Shown one piece after another: positions 34,778 to 42,507 of a stretch of DNA of 64,000 nt. The notes below the pieces were generated by a model, which saw only the letters and a program-made list of their open reading frames with translations, was not told the origin of the DNA and did not search any database. The stretch is taken from contig JACPSW010000073.1 in NCBI GenBank assembly GCA_016193045.1, positions 39,150-103,149 of the forward strand, read 5' to 3'. The first letter of the stretch is position 1. Each line of letters begins with the position of its first letter. Both the position numbers and the translations under genes were made by a program. The DNA is from Candidatus Rokuibacteriota bacterium. Lineage in GTDB: Bacteria; Methylomirabilota; Methylomirabilia; Rokubacteriales; CSP1-6.

Positions 34778-36008
34778 GCAGCCCCGCCGTGGCCATGGCG
34801 AGGAGCCCGAGCGCGCCCGGCAGCGCCGCCGCGAGCAGCGCGCCGGCCCGCCCTCCCGGGACCCGCCACGGCCGCACGAGGCCGGGCTCGCGCCGCCTGA
34901 GCGCGAGGAACGCCGCAAGCTCCACCAGCAGGCTCAGCGAGTAGAGCCAGTTGTCGAGAATGACCAGCTCCTTGAAGCTGAGGACGGCGAAGGCGCTGTA
35001 GATCACGCTCGAGACGACGACGGCGACCCACGGCGTCCCGTAACGCGCATGGACCCTCGCGACGGTCGCCGGCATCTGGCCCGCCTGCGCCAGGACGAAG
35101 GGAAGCCGGGAGTTGGTCAAGAGGAGCGAGAGGAAGAGCCCGGCGGCGCTGAGCGCGGCGCCGAGCGTGATCCAGCCGCCGAGCCACGGTCCTCCGATCT
35201 GGGCGCCGATCCGGGGCAGCGCTCCCGTCTCCCATTCCTGCCACCCGCCGGCCGCCGAGAGGCCCACGCCGACGGGCAGGACATACGCGAGGGTAATCAC
35301 CGGCAGAGTCAACCCGAGAGCCCGCCGGAACACGCGCTCCGGGTTCCGCGTCTCCCCGAGACAGGTCGTGGGCGTGTCCCAGCCCGAATAGTTCCACATC
35401 ATCACCGCGAGACCGAGCCCCAGACCTTCGGCGAGGTGAGTTCCGGGAGCCGCCAGGGGCAGCCACGGCGTGGACTGAAGCCGCCCCAGGCCTGCGATCA
35501 CCATGGCCGCGACGGGGGCGAGAGCGAGCACGCCGAGCCCGACCGCGCCCCATCCCACGAGGCGGACCCCGCGGATGTTGAAGCCGGTCAGGATCCAGAT
35601 GAAGGCCAGCGCGATCAGCCAGCGCGCGAGCGGCGTCATGCCGGGGAGCCAGTGCCCGAGGTACTGGGTGAAGAGCGCCGGGTAAACGGCGATGTCAACG
35701 AAGCTGTCCACCCAGCTCCACCAGCCCACCTGGAACGCCCAGAACGGGCCGAAGGCCCGCCTCACCCAGGTGACGTAGCCGCCCTCGTCGGGCAGCGCGG
35801 AGGAGAGCTCCGCCATGACGAGCGTGACGGGGAGGCTCCAGACGAGGGGGGTGAGGACCAGCAGCAGGAGGGCCAGGCCGGGGCCGAAGGACGAAACGGC
35901 GTCCTCGATGCCGTAGGGACCGCCGCTCACGTTGAAGAAGATGACGGCGGCGATGGGAAGCAGCCCGAGTTCCCGCCGGAGGCTCGCCGCCGGGCCCCCC
36001 GCGGTCAT
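34692..36008 (-). CDS. APC-family amino-acid permease
   Basis: A protein of 438 residues with about 12 membrane segments. The first helix FFNVSGGPYGIEDAVSSFGP carries the unwound glycine-rich substrate site of the APC superfamily, and VMAELSSALPDEGGYVTWVRRAFGPFWAFQVGWWSW is the conserved loop after it. MMWNYSGWDTPTTCLGETRNPERVFRRAL near 215 is also typical. It is a proton- or antiport-driven amino-acid transporter in the inner membrane. The start at 36008 is chosen by family alignment; the frame is open to 36059. It overlaps the convergent small gene by 86 bases. Confidence 0.9.
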   Translation of the reverse strand: MTAGGPAASLRRELGLLPIAAVIFFNVSGGPYGIEDAVSSFGPGLALLLLVLTPLVWSLPVTLVMAELSSALPDEGGYVTWVRRAFGPFWAFQVGWWSWVDSFVDIAVYPALFTQYLGHWLPGMTPLARWLIALAFIWILTGFNIRGVRLVGWGAVGLGVLALAPVAAMVIAGLGRLQSTPWLPLAAPGTHLAEGLGLGLAVMMWNYSGWDTPTTCLGETRNPERVFRRALGLTLPVITLAYVLPVGVGLSAAGGWQEWETGALPRIGAQIGGPWLGGWITLGAALSAAGLFLSLLLTNSRLPFVLAQAGQMPATVARVHARYGTPWVAVVVSSVIYSAFAVLSFKELVILDNWLYSLSLLVELAAFLALRRREPGLVRPWRVPGGRAGALLAAALPGALGLLAMATAGLLNTAVAVAVALTGPLAYLWVSRASDSRR

Positions 36009-36013
36009 ACTGC

Positions 36014-36235
36014 TCAGGCGGTAGCCTGGCGGATGAGCGCCGGCAGCCCCCGGAGCCATTCCTCGAGGGGCGTTTCGGCGTCCACGGTGATCTCGATCTT
36101 GCCGCTCGGGAGCTTCCTCACTCGGCCGGGGGTCGCTGTGCCGAGCGGGATGACAAGGGCCTCGCGGTGGATCCCCAGGGCATCGGTGACGGCGAAGATC
36201 TTCTCGATCTCCTTCAGCGTGACGGCGTCGAGCAC
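36014..36235 (-). CDS. Small protein of unknown function
   Basis: A protein of 73 residues from a GTG start. It reads LDAVTLKEIEKIFAVTDALGIHREALVIPLG and then RKLPSGKIEITVDAETPLEEWLRGLPALI, a well-balanced soluble alpha/beta composition without signal or membrane segment. It lies 10 bases after the exported protein gene and 5 bases before the permease start on the same strand, so it is probably in one transcript. I do not recognise a family. The closing WLRGLPALIRQA helix would suit a small regulatory or adaptor protein. Confidence 0.6.
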   Translation of the reverse strand: MLDAVTLKEIEKIFAVTDALGIHREALVIPLGTATPGRVRKLPSGKIEITVDAETPLEEWLRGLPALIRQATA

Positions 36236-36245
36236 CAGGCAGGCC

Positions 36246-36596
36246 TCAGGGGCCGGATCTGAGATCAGCCGGGAGCCGCTCGCCGCCCGGCACCGTCAGC
36301 GGCGCGCGGTCGGCCTCGCGGAAGATCGTCAGCGACGGCACGGACGACTCCGTCGGGGAGAGCCGGCGCTCCCGGTGGCCGGGGACGACGGCGAAGGTTC
36401 CCAGGCCGGGAACCCACACCCGCCGCTCAGACACCCAGTCCTCCCGCGGCCGGGCCGGAGTGGGAGCGCTCGGCGCGGCCCTCATCGCCATTGCCTTCAC
36501 CTGACCGACCGCTGCCGACAGCGCGTCTCCCGCCTCGGCCGACGCGAGAGGCCACAGCGAACAGGCAAGGATAATCACCATCCCCACGCGCTTCAT
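36246..36596 (-). CDS. Small exported protein of unknown function
   Basis: A protein of 116 residues. The signal KRVGMVIILACSLWPLASAEAGD is cleaved probably after SAEA. The mature part is Pro/Arg-rich with a WVPGLGTFAVVPGHRERR segment and no Cys. It is the first gene of a three-gene minus-strand set with the 73-residue protein and the permease, and is divergent from the exported amidohydrolase. No known domain is visible. Confidence 0.6.
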   Translation of the reverse strand: MKRVGMVIILACSLWPLASAEAGDALSAAVGQVKAMAMRAAPSAPTPARPREDWVSERRVWVPGLGTFAVVPGHRERRLSPTESSVPSLTIFREADRAPLTVPGGERLPADLRSGP

Positions 36597-36652
36597 GGGC
36601 CTATGGTAGTCGGCCCGCTCGGCGCGCGCAACCTGTGCTATACTCCGCCCCA

Positions 36653-37474
36653 ATGCTCCGACGCTGGCTCGCGCTGCCGATCGTCCTGCTGCTCCTGGTG
36701 AGCCCCGCTCCCGCCCAGTCGCCGCAAGACCTGCCGATCTTCGACGCCCACATCCATTACAGCCAGCCGGACTGGGCGGTGTACCCGCCCGAGGAGATCC
36801 TCAAGATCTTCGATCGCGCGGGGGTGCGGCGCGCGCTCGTGTCCAGCACGCCCGACGACGGCACGCTCAGGCTCTACGAGAAGGCGCCCACGCGCATCGT
36901 CCCCGAGCTGAGGCCGTACCGGACCCGTGGCGACATGGAATCCTGGTACCGCGATCCGGCCGTCCTCGCGTACGTGGAGGAGCGGCTCAAGCGGGGGATC
37001 TACAAGGGCATCGGGGAGTTCCACCTCTTCGGCGGCCAGACCAACACGCCGGTGATCCGGCGGATCGCCGAGCTGGCGGTGGAGAAGAACCTGGTCCTCC
37101 ACGCCCACTCCGACGAGGCGGCGGTGGAGGAGCTGTTCGCCCTGAATCCGAAGGTGAAGATCCTCTGGGCCCACGCCGGGATGTCGTCGGGGCCCGAGGC
37201 GATCGGCAAGCTGCTGGACCGTTACCCGAACCTCTGGGCCGAGCTGGCGATCCGGACCGACATGGCCTCCGGCGGGAAACTGGATCCCGCCTGGCGCGCC
37301 CTCTTCCTCCGCCACCCCGACCGCATCCTGGTGGGCACCGACACCTGGGTCACGTCCCGGTGGGACGCGCTCCCTGGCTATCTCGAGGAGATGCGGGTCT
37401 GGCTGAGGCAGCTCCCGCGCGAGGTGGCGGAGAAGATCGCCCACAGGAATGCCGAGCGCCTCTTCGGCCCGTAG
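36653..37474 (+). CDS. Exported amidohydrolase (amidohydrolase-2 family)
   Basis: A protein of 273 residues. A signal, RRWLALPIVLLLLVSPAPAQ, sends it out of the cytosol. The TIM-barrel metal site begins with IFDAHIHYS at about 31-39, the strand GIGEFHLFGG at about 122-131, LVLHAHSDEAAVEEL, ILWAHAGMS and finally RILVGTDTW with the catalytic Asp. These are the marks of the amidohydrolase-2 branch (decarboxylases and lactonases) rather than urease-type enzymes, since no carbamylated Lys motif is clear. Exported members are less usual. It stands alone upstream of an aspartyl protease gene. Confidence 0.85.
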   Translation: MLRRWLALPIVLLLLVSPAPAQSPQDLPIFDAHIHYSQPDWAVYPPEEILKIFDRAGVRRALVSSTPDDGTLRLYEKAPTRIVPELRPYRTRGDMESWYRDPAVLAYVEERLKRGIYKGIGEFHLFGGQTNTPVIRRIAELAVEKNLVLHAHSDEAAVEELFALNPKVKILWAHAGMSSGPEAIGKLLDRYPNLWAELAIRTDMASGGKLDPAWRALFLRHPDRILVGTDTWVTSRWDALPGYLEEMRVWLRQLPREVAEKIAHRNAERLFGP

Positions 37475-37540
37475 CGCCCGGGGTTCCCACGAAATTGGAC
37501 ATTGTGGGCCCGGGGCCCGTCTGATAGATTTTCTCCACCG

Positions 37541-37906
37541 ATGGGAACCTTCTTTGTCGAGGCAATCGTTGCCGACCCGAAGAACCCCGAGCGGCGCGAG
37601 CCATTGAAGCTGCTCGTGGACAGCGGGTCTACCTACACCTGGGTGTCCTCGGCCCTCCTTCGCCAGCTCGGGGTCGAGCCCGCCGAGCGGCGCAGGATCC
37701 TGACGATCGAGGGGAAGACGGTGGAGCGGGGCGCTGCGGAAATCCTGATCACGCTGGAAGGACGGACGCTCCATACGCTCTGTCTCTTCGGGGAACGGGG
37801 CGATCTGGAGGTCCTCGGCGCCTACACGCTGGAAGGCTTCGGCCTCACCGTGGACCCCGTCCAGCGGCGTCTCGTCCCGGCGATCCTGTTTGGCGCCGCC
37901 GCCTGA
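37541..37906 (+). CDS. Retropepsin-like aspartyl protease domain protein
   Basis: A protein of 121 residues. LKLLVDSGSTYTWVSSALLRQLGV at about 24-47 holds the DSGS catalytic motif of retropepsin-like proteases, with the flap region ILITLEGRTLHTLCLFGERGD and a closing EVLGAYTLEGFGLTVDPVQRRLVP. One catalytic Asp per chain means it works as a dimer. No signal peptide is visible. The start at 37541 follows the fold. It precedes the molybdenum hydroxylase gene by 11 bases, so the two are probably co-transcribed. Confidence 0.82.
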   Translation: MGTFFVEAIVADPKNPERREPLKLLVDSGSTYTWVSSALLRQLGVEPAERRRILTIEGKTVERGAAEILITLEGRTLHTLCLFGERGDLEVLGAYTLEGFGLTVDPVQRRLVPAILFGAAA

Positions 37907-37917
37907 CTCCCTCACCG

Positions 37918-40239
37918 ATGCCCGCCCCGAGGTTCGTCGGTAGCGCCGTCAAGCGCCTGGAGGATCCGCGCCTCATCCGGGGCCAGGCCCAGTACGTGGA
38001 CGACCTCGTGTTCCCGGGAACGCTCCACGCCTTTATCCTGAGGAGCCCGCACTCCCACGCCCGCCTTGCTCACCTCGACGTCTCCGAGGCCCTGAGACAG
38101 CCGGGAGTCATCACCGTGCTCACGTGGAAGGATATCGCCGGGAAGATCCGCCAGAAGCCCCTCATGATCGCTCCTCCCGGCCTCAGATACCCTCCCCACC
38201 TCCCCCTCGCCCAGGACGAGGTGCGCTTCGTCGGCGAGCCCGTCGCGCTCGTCCTGGCGGCGGAGAAATATCAGGCCCGGGACGCGGCGGACCTCATCCG
38301 CGCGGACTACGAGGCCCTGGACGTCGTGACCGATCCCGAGGCCGCGCTGCTGCCAGGCGCGCCGAAGGTGTGGCAGAGCTTCCCCGACAACCTGGCCTAC
38401 GAGCACGCCTGGGCGACCGGTGACCTTGACGCCGCCTGGGCGAAGGCGGATCGGGTCGTCAAGGGCCGTTTCGTCAACCAGCGCCTGGCGCCACTCCCGC
38501 TCGAGCCCAGGGGGTGTCTGGCGCTCCCTCAGGCCGGAGCGCTCACGTTCTGGACCTCGACCCAGATGCCCCACCGGGCCAAGTCCATGCTCGCCGAGAC
38601 GCTCGACCTCCCCGAGCACCAGATCCGCGTGATCGCTCCAGAGGTCGGCGGCGGCTTCGGCTGCAAGGTGGGGCTCTACGACGAGGAAGTCCTCGCCGCC
38701 TTCGCCGCGATGAGGCTCGGCCGGCCGGTGAAGTGGATCGAGACGCGGAGCGAGAGCATGGCCGCCACGACCCACGGCCGCGGCCAGATCCACGAGTGCG
38801 AGCTGGCCGTCGCTCGCGATGGAACGTTCCTGGCGCTTCGAGTCCGCGGGGTGGCGGACCTCGGCGCCTGCCTCGAGGCCTTCACCGCCGGCCCCCCGCT
38901 CCTGTGCGGGCGTCTCATCACGGGGGCGTACCGGATCCCGGCGGCGTCGTACACGCTCCGCGGGGCCTTCACCAACAAGACTCCGACGGCGGCGTACCGG
39001 GGTGCGGGGCGTCCCGAGGGCTCGTTCATCATCGAGAGGATGGCCGACCTGGCCGCCTGCGAGCTGGGACTCGACGTCGTGGAAATCCGCAGGCGCAATT
39101 TCATCAGGCCGGAGGAGTTCCCGTACAAGACGCCCTCGGGCCTCACCTACGACTCGGGGCGCTACGGGCTGACGCTCGACCGAGCGCTGGAGCTCCTGGA
39201 CTACCCGAAGTTCCGCTCCGAGCAGGCGCGAGCGCGTGGGGCGGGCCGCTTTCTCGGCGTGGGCTTCTCCACCTTCGTGGAAACGGCGAGCACCGGCCCC
39301 TCGGCGAAGATGGCGTTCCAGGGCCACGAGTACGGCGCGGTGAGGGTGGAGCCGAGCGGCCGCGTGACGGCCCTGACCGGCACGTCACCCCACGGCCAGG
39401 GGGGAGAGACGACGTTCGCCCAGATCGTGGCCGACGCCCTCGGCGTCACGCCCGAAGACGTCACCGTGCTCCACGGCGACACCGCGGTGATCCCGACAGG
39501 GTTCGGCACCGGCGGGAGCCGCGGGGCGAGCGTGGGCGGGGCGGCGATCCACGTGGCGGCCGGGCGCGTGAGGGACAAGGCCCAGCGCATAGCCGCTCAC
39601 CTGCTCGAGGCGGCCCCGGAGGACATCGTCGTCGCCGACGGGAAGTTCCACGTCAAGGGCCTTGCCGACCGCGCCGTCACGCTCCGAGAGGTGGCCCACG
39701 CTGCCCACCGCGCGGCGAACCTCCCGCCGGGGATGGAGCCCGGCCTCGACGCGAGCCACATCTTCGATCCCCCCGACTTCACGATCCCCTTCGGCGTGTA
39801 CATCGCGGTGGTGGAGGTGCTCCCGGAGAGCGGCGAGGTCAGGCTCCTGCGCTTCATCGGCGTCGACGACGTGGGAACGGTGATCAACCCCATGCTCCTC
39901 AAGGGGCAGCTCCACGGCGGGATCGCCCAGGGAATCTCCCAGGCCCTCCAGGAGGAGATCGTGTACGACGAGGCGGGCCAGCTTCTCACCGGGAGCCTGA
40001 TGGAGTACGCCGCGCCGAAGGCCCCCGACCTGCCGATGTTCGAGCTGGACCACACGGTCACGCCCACGCCCCACAATCCCCTCGGCGCCAAAGGGGTGGG
40101 CGAGGCCGGCTGCGTCGGCGCCCCCCAGGCGGTGGTCAACGCCGTGATGGACGCGCTCTCCCCCTTCGGCATCAAGGCGCTCGACATGCCGCTCAGCCCC
40201 GAGAAGATCTGGCGCGCCCTCCAGAGCGTCCGACGCTGA
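37918..40239 (+). CDS. Xanthine dehydrogenase/CoxL-family molybdopterin-binding subunit, orphan
   Basis: A protein of 773 residues, the normal length. RFVGSAVKRLEDPRLIRGQAQYVDD opens the protein, VGEPVALVLA follows, EVGGGFGCKVGLYDEEVLAA near 245 is the molybdopterin loop, AYRGAGRPEGSFIIERM near 360 is the form-II CoxL-like active-site loop (not the AYRCSFR of true CO dehydrogenase), and GAKGVGEAGCVGAPQAVVNA near 725 holds the catalytic Glu. It hydroxylates an aldehyde or N-heterocycle using molybdenum cofactor. The FAD and 2Fe-2S subunits normally encoded beside it are absent on both sides. Confidence 0.92.
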   Translation: MPAPRFVGSAVKRLEDPRLIRGQAQYVDDLVFPGTLHAFILRSPHSHARLAHLDVSEALRQPGVITVLTWKDIAGKIRQKPLMIAPPGLRYPPHLPLAQDEVRFVGEPVALVLAAEKYQARDAADLIRADYEALDVVTDPEAALLPGAPKVWQSFPDNLAYEHAWATGDLDAAWAKADRVVKGRFVNQRLAPLPLEPRGCLALPQAGALTFWTSTQMPHRAKSMLAETLDLPEHQIRVIAPEVGGGFGCKVGLYDEEVLAAFAAMRLGRPVKWIETRSESMAATTHGRGQIHECELAVARDGTFLALRVRGVADLGACLEAFTAGPPLLCGRLITGAYRIPAASYTLRGAFTNKTPTAAYRGAGRPEGSFIIERMADLAACELGLDVVEIRRRNFIRPEEFPYKTPSGLTYDSGRYGLTLDRALELLDYPKFRSEQARARGAGRFLGVGFSTFVETASTGPSAKMAFQGHEYGAVRVEPSGRVTALTGTSPHGQGGETTFAQIVADALGVTPEDVTVLHGDTAVIPTGFGTGGSRGASVGGAAIHVAAGRVRDKAQRIAAHLLEAAPEDIVVADGKFHVKGLADRAVTLREVAHAAHRAANLPPGMEPGLDASHIFDPPDFTIPFGVYIAVVEVLPESGEVRLLRFIGVDDVGTVINPMLLKGQLHGGIAQGISQALQEEIVYDEAGQLLTGSLMEYAAPKAPDLPMFELDHTVTPTPHNPLGAKGVGEAGCVGAPQAVVNAVMDALSPFGIKALDMPLSPEKIWRALQSVRR

Positions 40240-40248
40240 CGACTCGAG

Positions 40249-40599
40249 TCAGCCCGCGTCCTTCCGCGGTCGATCGGACGACGAGCGGCCGCGGTCTTTT
40301 TTTGCCGCCTCGCTCTGGCGGGTTCCGGCGGCATACACCGCCAGATAGCGGCCGTTCGGCAACCGCCCGGCTCGCTTGTCCCCCGTCATCTGGAGCATGC
40401 TCTCGAGGAGCGCCGCCACGGCCTCCGCGCAGCCGTCTCCCTTGGCCAGGCCGTTCTTCTCCAGATACTGGAGAAACTCCTCCGGGGTCGCCCCGATGTC
40501 GGTAAAGGCCTTGTAGAGATGCGCCCACGCCTGAAGCTTGAGAGCCCCGGCGTCCGAGTCATGCGCCCCGCGGAACAGCGTGCAGCCTCCCTTCTTCAT
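40249..40599 (-). CDS. Protein of unknown function downstream of the OsmC gene
   Basis: A protein of 116 residues, mostly helical. ALKLQAWAHLYKAFTDIGATPEEFLQYLEKNGLAKGDGCAEAVAALLESML is the conserved-looking part, followed by LPNGRYLAVYAAGT and a charged tail. Two Cys residues (GGCTLF and GDGCAEA) are present. It starts 10 bases after the OsmC stop on the same strand, so the two are probably co-transcribed. I do not recognise the family. Its tail lies opposite the 3' end of the molybdenum hydroxylase gene without overlap. Confidence 0.6.
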   Translation of the reverse strand: MKKGGCTLFRGAHDSDAGALKLQAWAHLYKAFTDIGATPEEFLQYLEKNGLAKGDGCAEAVAALLESMLQMTGDKRAGRLPNGRYLAVYAAGTRQSEAAKKDRGRSSSDRPRKDAG

Positions 40600-40609
40600 G
40601 GCAAGAGCC

Positions 40610-41074
40610 TCACACCTCGGTGATGTCGGCGGTCCACTCGACCTTGATGCCGCGCTCCACGCTCTGAGAGACGGGGCAGGCCTGCTTGTGGTGGCCGAGC
40701 GCCCGCTCGGCCTCCTCGCGCTTGCCCTTGGGGATCTTCAACGCGTACTTGATCCGGATCTTCGTCAGCAGCAGGACCTTGTCCCCTTCCTCGATCTCCC
40801 CCTCGACTTCGGTCAGGAGGTTGCCGCCGTAGACGGGAATCTGGCGCGCTGCCAGCGCGCCGGCAAGCGTGCCGGTCATTCAGGACCCGACCGCCGCCAC
40901 CACGTGGTCGATGGTGGTCGGCAGCTCTTCCGGCACGTCGGCCTTGTACCAGGCCTTGACCCCGCCGTGGACGCCGGTGCGGATCGCCTCGGGGAAGGGC
41001 TCGATGAAGGCCTGCTTGATGGCGCGCTTCTCAGGGACCACGCGGACCTTGGAGAGATGGACCAGTGTGCCCAT
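40610..41074 (-). CDS. OsmC-family peroxiredoxin with an in-frame TGA, probable selenoprotein
   Basis: Read through the TGA at 40882-40880, the gene gives 154 residues and one complete OsmC fold. The first part is MGTLVHLSKVRVVPEKRAIK and GVHGGVKAWYKADVPEELPT, ending HVVAAVGS. The TGA comes next (residue 65). The second part begins MTGTLAGALAARQIPVYGG and includes HHKQACPVSQSVERGI. The TGA stands exactly where OsmC has its peroxidatic Cys, before the helix MTGTLAGAL, and the second active-site Cys (QACPVS) is retained. A SECIS-like hairpin follows. Both halves fit one frame without a shift. The enzyme would reduce organic peroxides with a Sec-Cys pair in the cytosol. A nonsense mutation is the alternative. 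Confidence 0.85.
40843..40882 (-). promoter_or_regulatory. Bacterial SECIS-like hairpin after the TGA
   Basis: In the mRNA, 18 bases after the UGA, GGCGCGC and GCGCGCC form a 7-bp stem (40861-40855 with 40849-40843) around the loop UGGCA. If U and A pair, the stem has 8 bp and the loop is GGC. A short stem 15-40 bases after UGA with a G at the start of the loop is what SelB recognises in bacteria. It lies inside the coding sequence, as bacterial SECIS elements do. Confidence 0.7.
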
Positions 41075-41096
41075 GGGACCTCCTCCTTTGAGGCGT

Positions 41097-42503
41097 TTAG
41101 GGCGCGAGGGCTTCCAGCGCGCGGGCGGCCGCGGCGTCGCCCGAGCGGACGCAGTCGGAGATCCCCACGCCGCGATACGCGCTGCCGGCGAGCGCGAGGC
41201 CCGGGAGCTGGGCGACCCGGGTCTCGATGGCCGCCACGGTCCCGAGGTGGCCCACGAGGTACTGGGCCATGGACGCCGGGTAGCGGTGGACGCGACTCAG
41301 GAGCGGCGGCGCGCCGACGCCCAGCAGCTCCTGGAGCTGAGCCCTCACGATCGCGACCATCCGCTCATCGTCCTCTTTCAGGATTCCCTCGTCCAGCGCC
41401 CCGCCGAGGAACACGCGCAGGAGAACGTGGCCGGCGGGCGCTCGTCCGGGGTACTTCACGCTCGAGAAGGTGCAGGCCAGGAGCGGTCGCTGCTCGATCC
41501 TCGGCACGACGAAGCCGAAGCCGTCCAGAGGATGGGGGACCTCCTCCCGCCTGTACGCGAGCGTGACCGTCGCCGAGGAGGCATAAGGGATCGTCTCGAG
41601 GAGATGGGCCAGGCTCGGGTCGAGGTCGCGGACCATGCGGGCGGCCTGGTAGGCCTCTGCCGCCACGATGACGGCGTCGGCGTCCACGCCGCTGCCGTCG
41701 GCGAGGCCAACGCGCCAGCGTCCCCCCTCACGCCGCAGCCCCACGACGCGCTCCTTGAGCCTCACTGAGCCCGGCGGGAGGCGATCGGCCAGGGCGCGCG
41801 TGAACTCCTCCATCCCGTCGGCGAAGGTGACGAAGAGGCTCCAGCGCGCCCCGCTGACGCCCTCCGCCCGGCGGGTCGCCCGCCAGAGCGCGAGGATGAG
41901 GCTCCGGTGGGCTCGCTCCATCTCGGGGAAGCGGGGCATGGTCGCCGCCAGGCTCAGCGTGTCGGGGTCCGCGGTGTAGATGCCGGCCACGAGCGGCTGG
42001 GCCACGCGCTGCAGCGCCTCGACGCCGAGCCGGCGGCGGACGAACGAGCCGAGACTCTCGTCATCGGGTTCGAGGCGGCGGGGCAGGACGAGGTCCATCG
42101 CCATCCTGAGCTTGCCCGGCCAGGAGAAGAGCCGGGACGAGACGAGAGGCCACACGCGCGCGGGAGCCAGGAGCTGGAAGCCGTCGGGGAGCGGCAGGAG
42201 GCGCCCGGCGCGGAGAACGTAGGTGCGGCGGAACCGATCGTCGGTGCGTACCAGCCGCGGGCCGAGGCCGAGTCGCTCGGCCAGCGCAAGCGCCCAGGGC
42301 TTCTCGGAGATGAATGAGTCGGGGCCGGCCTCGATCAGGAAGCCCTGGGTGCGCTCGGTGGCGATGGTGCCGCCCAGACGCTCACGCGCCTCCAGGAGGG
42401 TCAGGTCCACCGCCTCGCCCCGCTCCCGCGAAAGCTCGGTGAGCCGGTGCGCCGCAGCGAGGCCGGCGATCCCCCCTCCCACCACCACCACCCTGCGCGC
42501 CAC
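41097..42503 (-). CDS. hemG: Protoporphyrinogen oxidase (HemY/HemG-type, FAD-dependent)
   Basis: A protein of 468 residues from a GTG. The FAD motif VVVVGGGIAGLAAAHRL lies at about 5-21, followed by LEARERLGGTIATE and LIEAGPDSFISEKPWAL, the signature of the oxygen-dependent-type protoporphyrinogen oxidase. VAQPLVAGIYTADPDTLSLAATMPRF near 170 is also characteristic, and the C-terminus LAGSAYRGVGISDCVRSGDAAA closes the FAD site. It removes six electrons from protoporphyrinogen IX. It is the last gene of hemE-hemH-hemG, 4 bases after hemH. The symbol hemY is used for the same enzyme in Bacillus. Confidence 0.94.
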   Translation of the reverse strand: MARRVVVVGGGIAGLAAAHRLTELSRERGEAVDLTLLEARERLGGTIATERTQGFLIEAGPDSFISEKPWALALAERLGLGPRLVRTDDRFRRTYVLRAGRLLPLPDGFQLLAPARVWPLVSSRLFSWPGKLRMAMDLVLPRRLEPDDESLGSFVRRRLGVEALQRVAQPLVAGIYTADPDTLSLAATMPRFPEMERAHRSLILALWRATRRAEGVSGARWSLFVTFADGMEEFTRALADRLPPGSVRLKERVVGLRREGGRWRVGLADGSGVDADAVIVAAEAYQAARMVRDLDPSLAHLLETIPYASSATVTLAYRREEVPHPLDGFGFVVPRIEQRPLLACTFSSVKYPGRAPAGHVLLRVFLGGALDEGILKEDDERMVAIVRAQLQELLGVGAPPLLSRVHRYPASMAQYLVGHLGTVAAIETRVAQLPGLALAGSAYRGVGISDCVRSGDAAAARALEALAP

Positions 42504-42507
42504 GCCG

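Noticed and set aside
37918..40239. True aerobic CO dehydrogenase large subunit (coxL)
   Set aside because: The active-site loop is AYRGAGRPE, not the AYRCSFR that marks form-I CO dehydrogenase, and coxM/coxS are absent.
40610..41074. Two separate small proteins instead of one OsmC
   Set aside because: Each half is half of the OsmC fold, they are in the same phase with only TGA between them, and the second has no ribosome site of its own.
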